Shown in pieces: positions 63,750 through 64,000 of a stretch of DNA of 64,000 bases. The position numbers were made by a program, and so were the translations under genes. Source of the stretch: Streptomyces sp. NBC_00659 (GTDB lineage: Bacteria; Actinomycetota; Actinomycetes; Streptomycetales; Streptomycetaceae); assembly GCF_036226925.1 (NCBI RefSeq), contig NZ_CP109031.1, positions 2,108,001 to 2,172,000 of the forward strand, written 5' to 3'. Each line of letters opens with the position of its first letter. Position 1 is the first letter of the stretch. Below the pieces are notes generated by a model. It saw nothing but the letters and a program-made list of their open reading frames with translations. It made no database searches and had not been told where the DNA came from.

Positions 63750-64000
63750 TCACCCGTCCCCGTTGGCTGCGTCGAGGATGCCGGGAAGGGCCCGGAGGAA
63801 CGTGTCCACCTCGTCGTCGCCGAGGTTCAGCGGCGGCATCAGCCGTACGACATCGGGGGCGGGCGCGTTCACCAGGAGACCGGCGTCCTGAGCCGCCTGC
63901 TGCACCTGGGGCGCGAGCGGCTCGGTGAGCACGATACCCAGGAGCAGGCCGGCGCCTCTGACGTGGTCGATCAACGGATGGCCGGAACCGTCCCCGAGCC
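63750..64000 (-). CDS. argD: acetylornithine aminotransferase, C-terminal part (5' end outside window)
   Basis: The last 83 residues of a class III aminotransferase run off the window edge. Landmarks are [13 protein letters not shown] and [20 protein letters not shown], the usual end of ArgD. It transfers the amino group from glutamate to N-acetylglutamate semialdehyde. The position directly before argR in the same direction makes ArgD the best call among class III enzymes. Confidence 0.92.
   Translation of the reverse strand, partial: LGDGSGHPLIDHVRGAGLLLGIVLTEPLAPQVQQAAQDAGLLVNAPAPDVVRLMPPLNLGDDEVDTFLRALPGILDAANGDG

Overview
The window is a piece of a high-GC actinomycete chromosome, almost certainly Streptomyces. 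The evidence is the strong GC bias at third codon positions, the frequent GTG starts, a sporulation gene (ssgB) whose product is essentially the Streptomyces SsgB as I remember it, Tat signal peptides, and tRNA genes mostly without encoded CCA. No rRNA, insertion sequence, prophage or CRISPR array is visible. Most of the window looks like conserved core chromosome, with a few accessory blocks.

Layout. 0-8 kb: a partial membrane protein gene, a HIT-family (Ap4A phosphorylase-like) gene, a potassium channel gene, thrS, an overlapping pair of unknown genes (one DUF4365), a DnaQ-like exonuclease and a tRNA-Val. 8-17.6 kb: an SRPBCC protein, a very large membrane protein, and a five-gene carbohydrate locus: a Tat-exported PL26/YetA-like putative exo-rhamnogalacturonan lyase, a YesL-like protein, two ABC permeases and a binding protein. 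It sits behind a LacI-type palindrome and has no ATPase or regulator nearby. 17.6-18.4 kb: a gene-free stretch with repeats, then a second tRNA-Val. 18.4-25 kb: a PGPGW membrane protein, ssgB, a CGNR zinc-finger regulator, small membrane proteins, a DsbA-like protein, a double GNAT, and pabC and pabB. 25.0-25.5 kb: a tRNA cluster (Gly, Cys, three Val). 25.6-29.7 kb: small proteins, an APH-fold kinase and a Ser/Thr protein kinase. 29.7-37.3 kb: a SpoU methyltransferase and a cobalamin cluster (CysG-like cobA, a bluB-cobT fusion, cobL). 38.4-41.4 kb: the methionine importer metQ-metI-metN, preceded by an apparently undescribed Met/Cys-rich leader peptide. 41.5-50 kb: a HAD phosphatase, small membrane proteins, a sigma factor, a secreted glycerophosphodiesterase, PlsC, a TetR/MFS pair and an aldo/keto reductase. 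50-52.9 kb: argH and argG with two ARG boxes. 53-63.1 kb: an accessory block between argG and argR. 63.2-64 kb: argR and the 3' end of argD.

The most interesting block is 55.5-63.1 kb. A two-component system is divergent from two copies of a module made of a ferric-reductase-like membrane flavocytochrome plus a membrane-anchored FMN-binding protein, followed by an ApbE-type flavin transferase. Together these look like a self-contained flavinyl electron-transfer system that carries electrons from NAD(P)H through haem to covalently bound FMN outside the membrane. The block separates argRD from argGH, which are close neighbours in some Streptomyces.

A second theme is the number of 23-25 bp tandem repeats (4.9, 22.8, 52.9 and 57.8 kb) and recent intragenic duplications (53.2 and 61.5 kb). 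Starts were chosen by ribosome binding site, coupling to the neighbour and family length. Functions come from motifs and remembered families; no searches were run.
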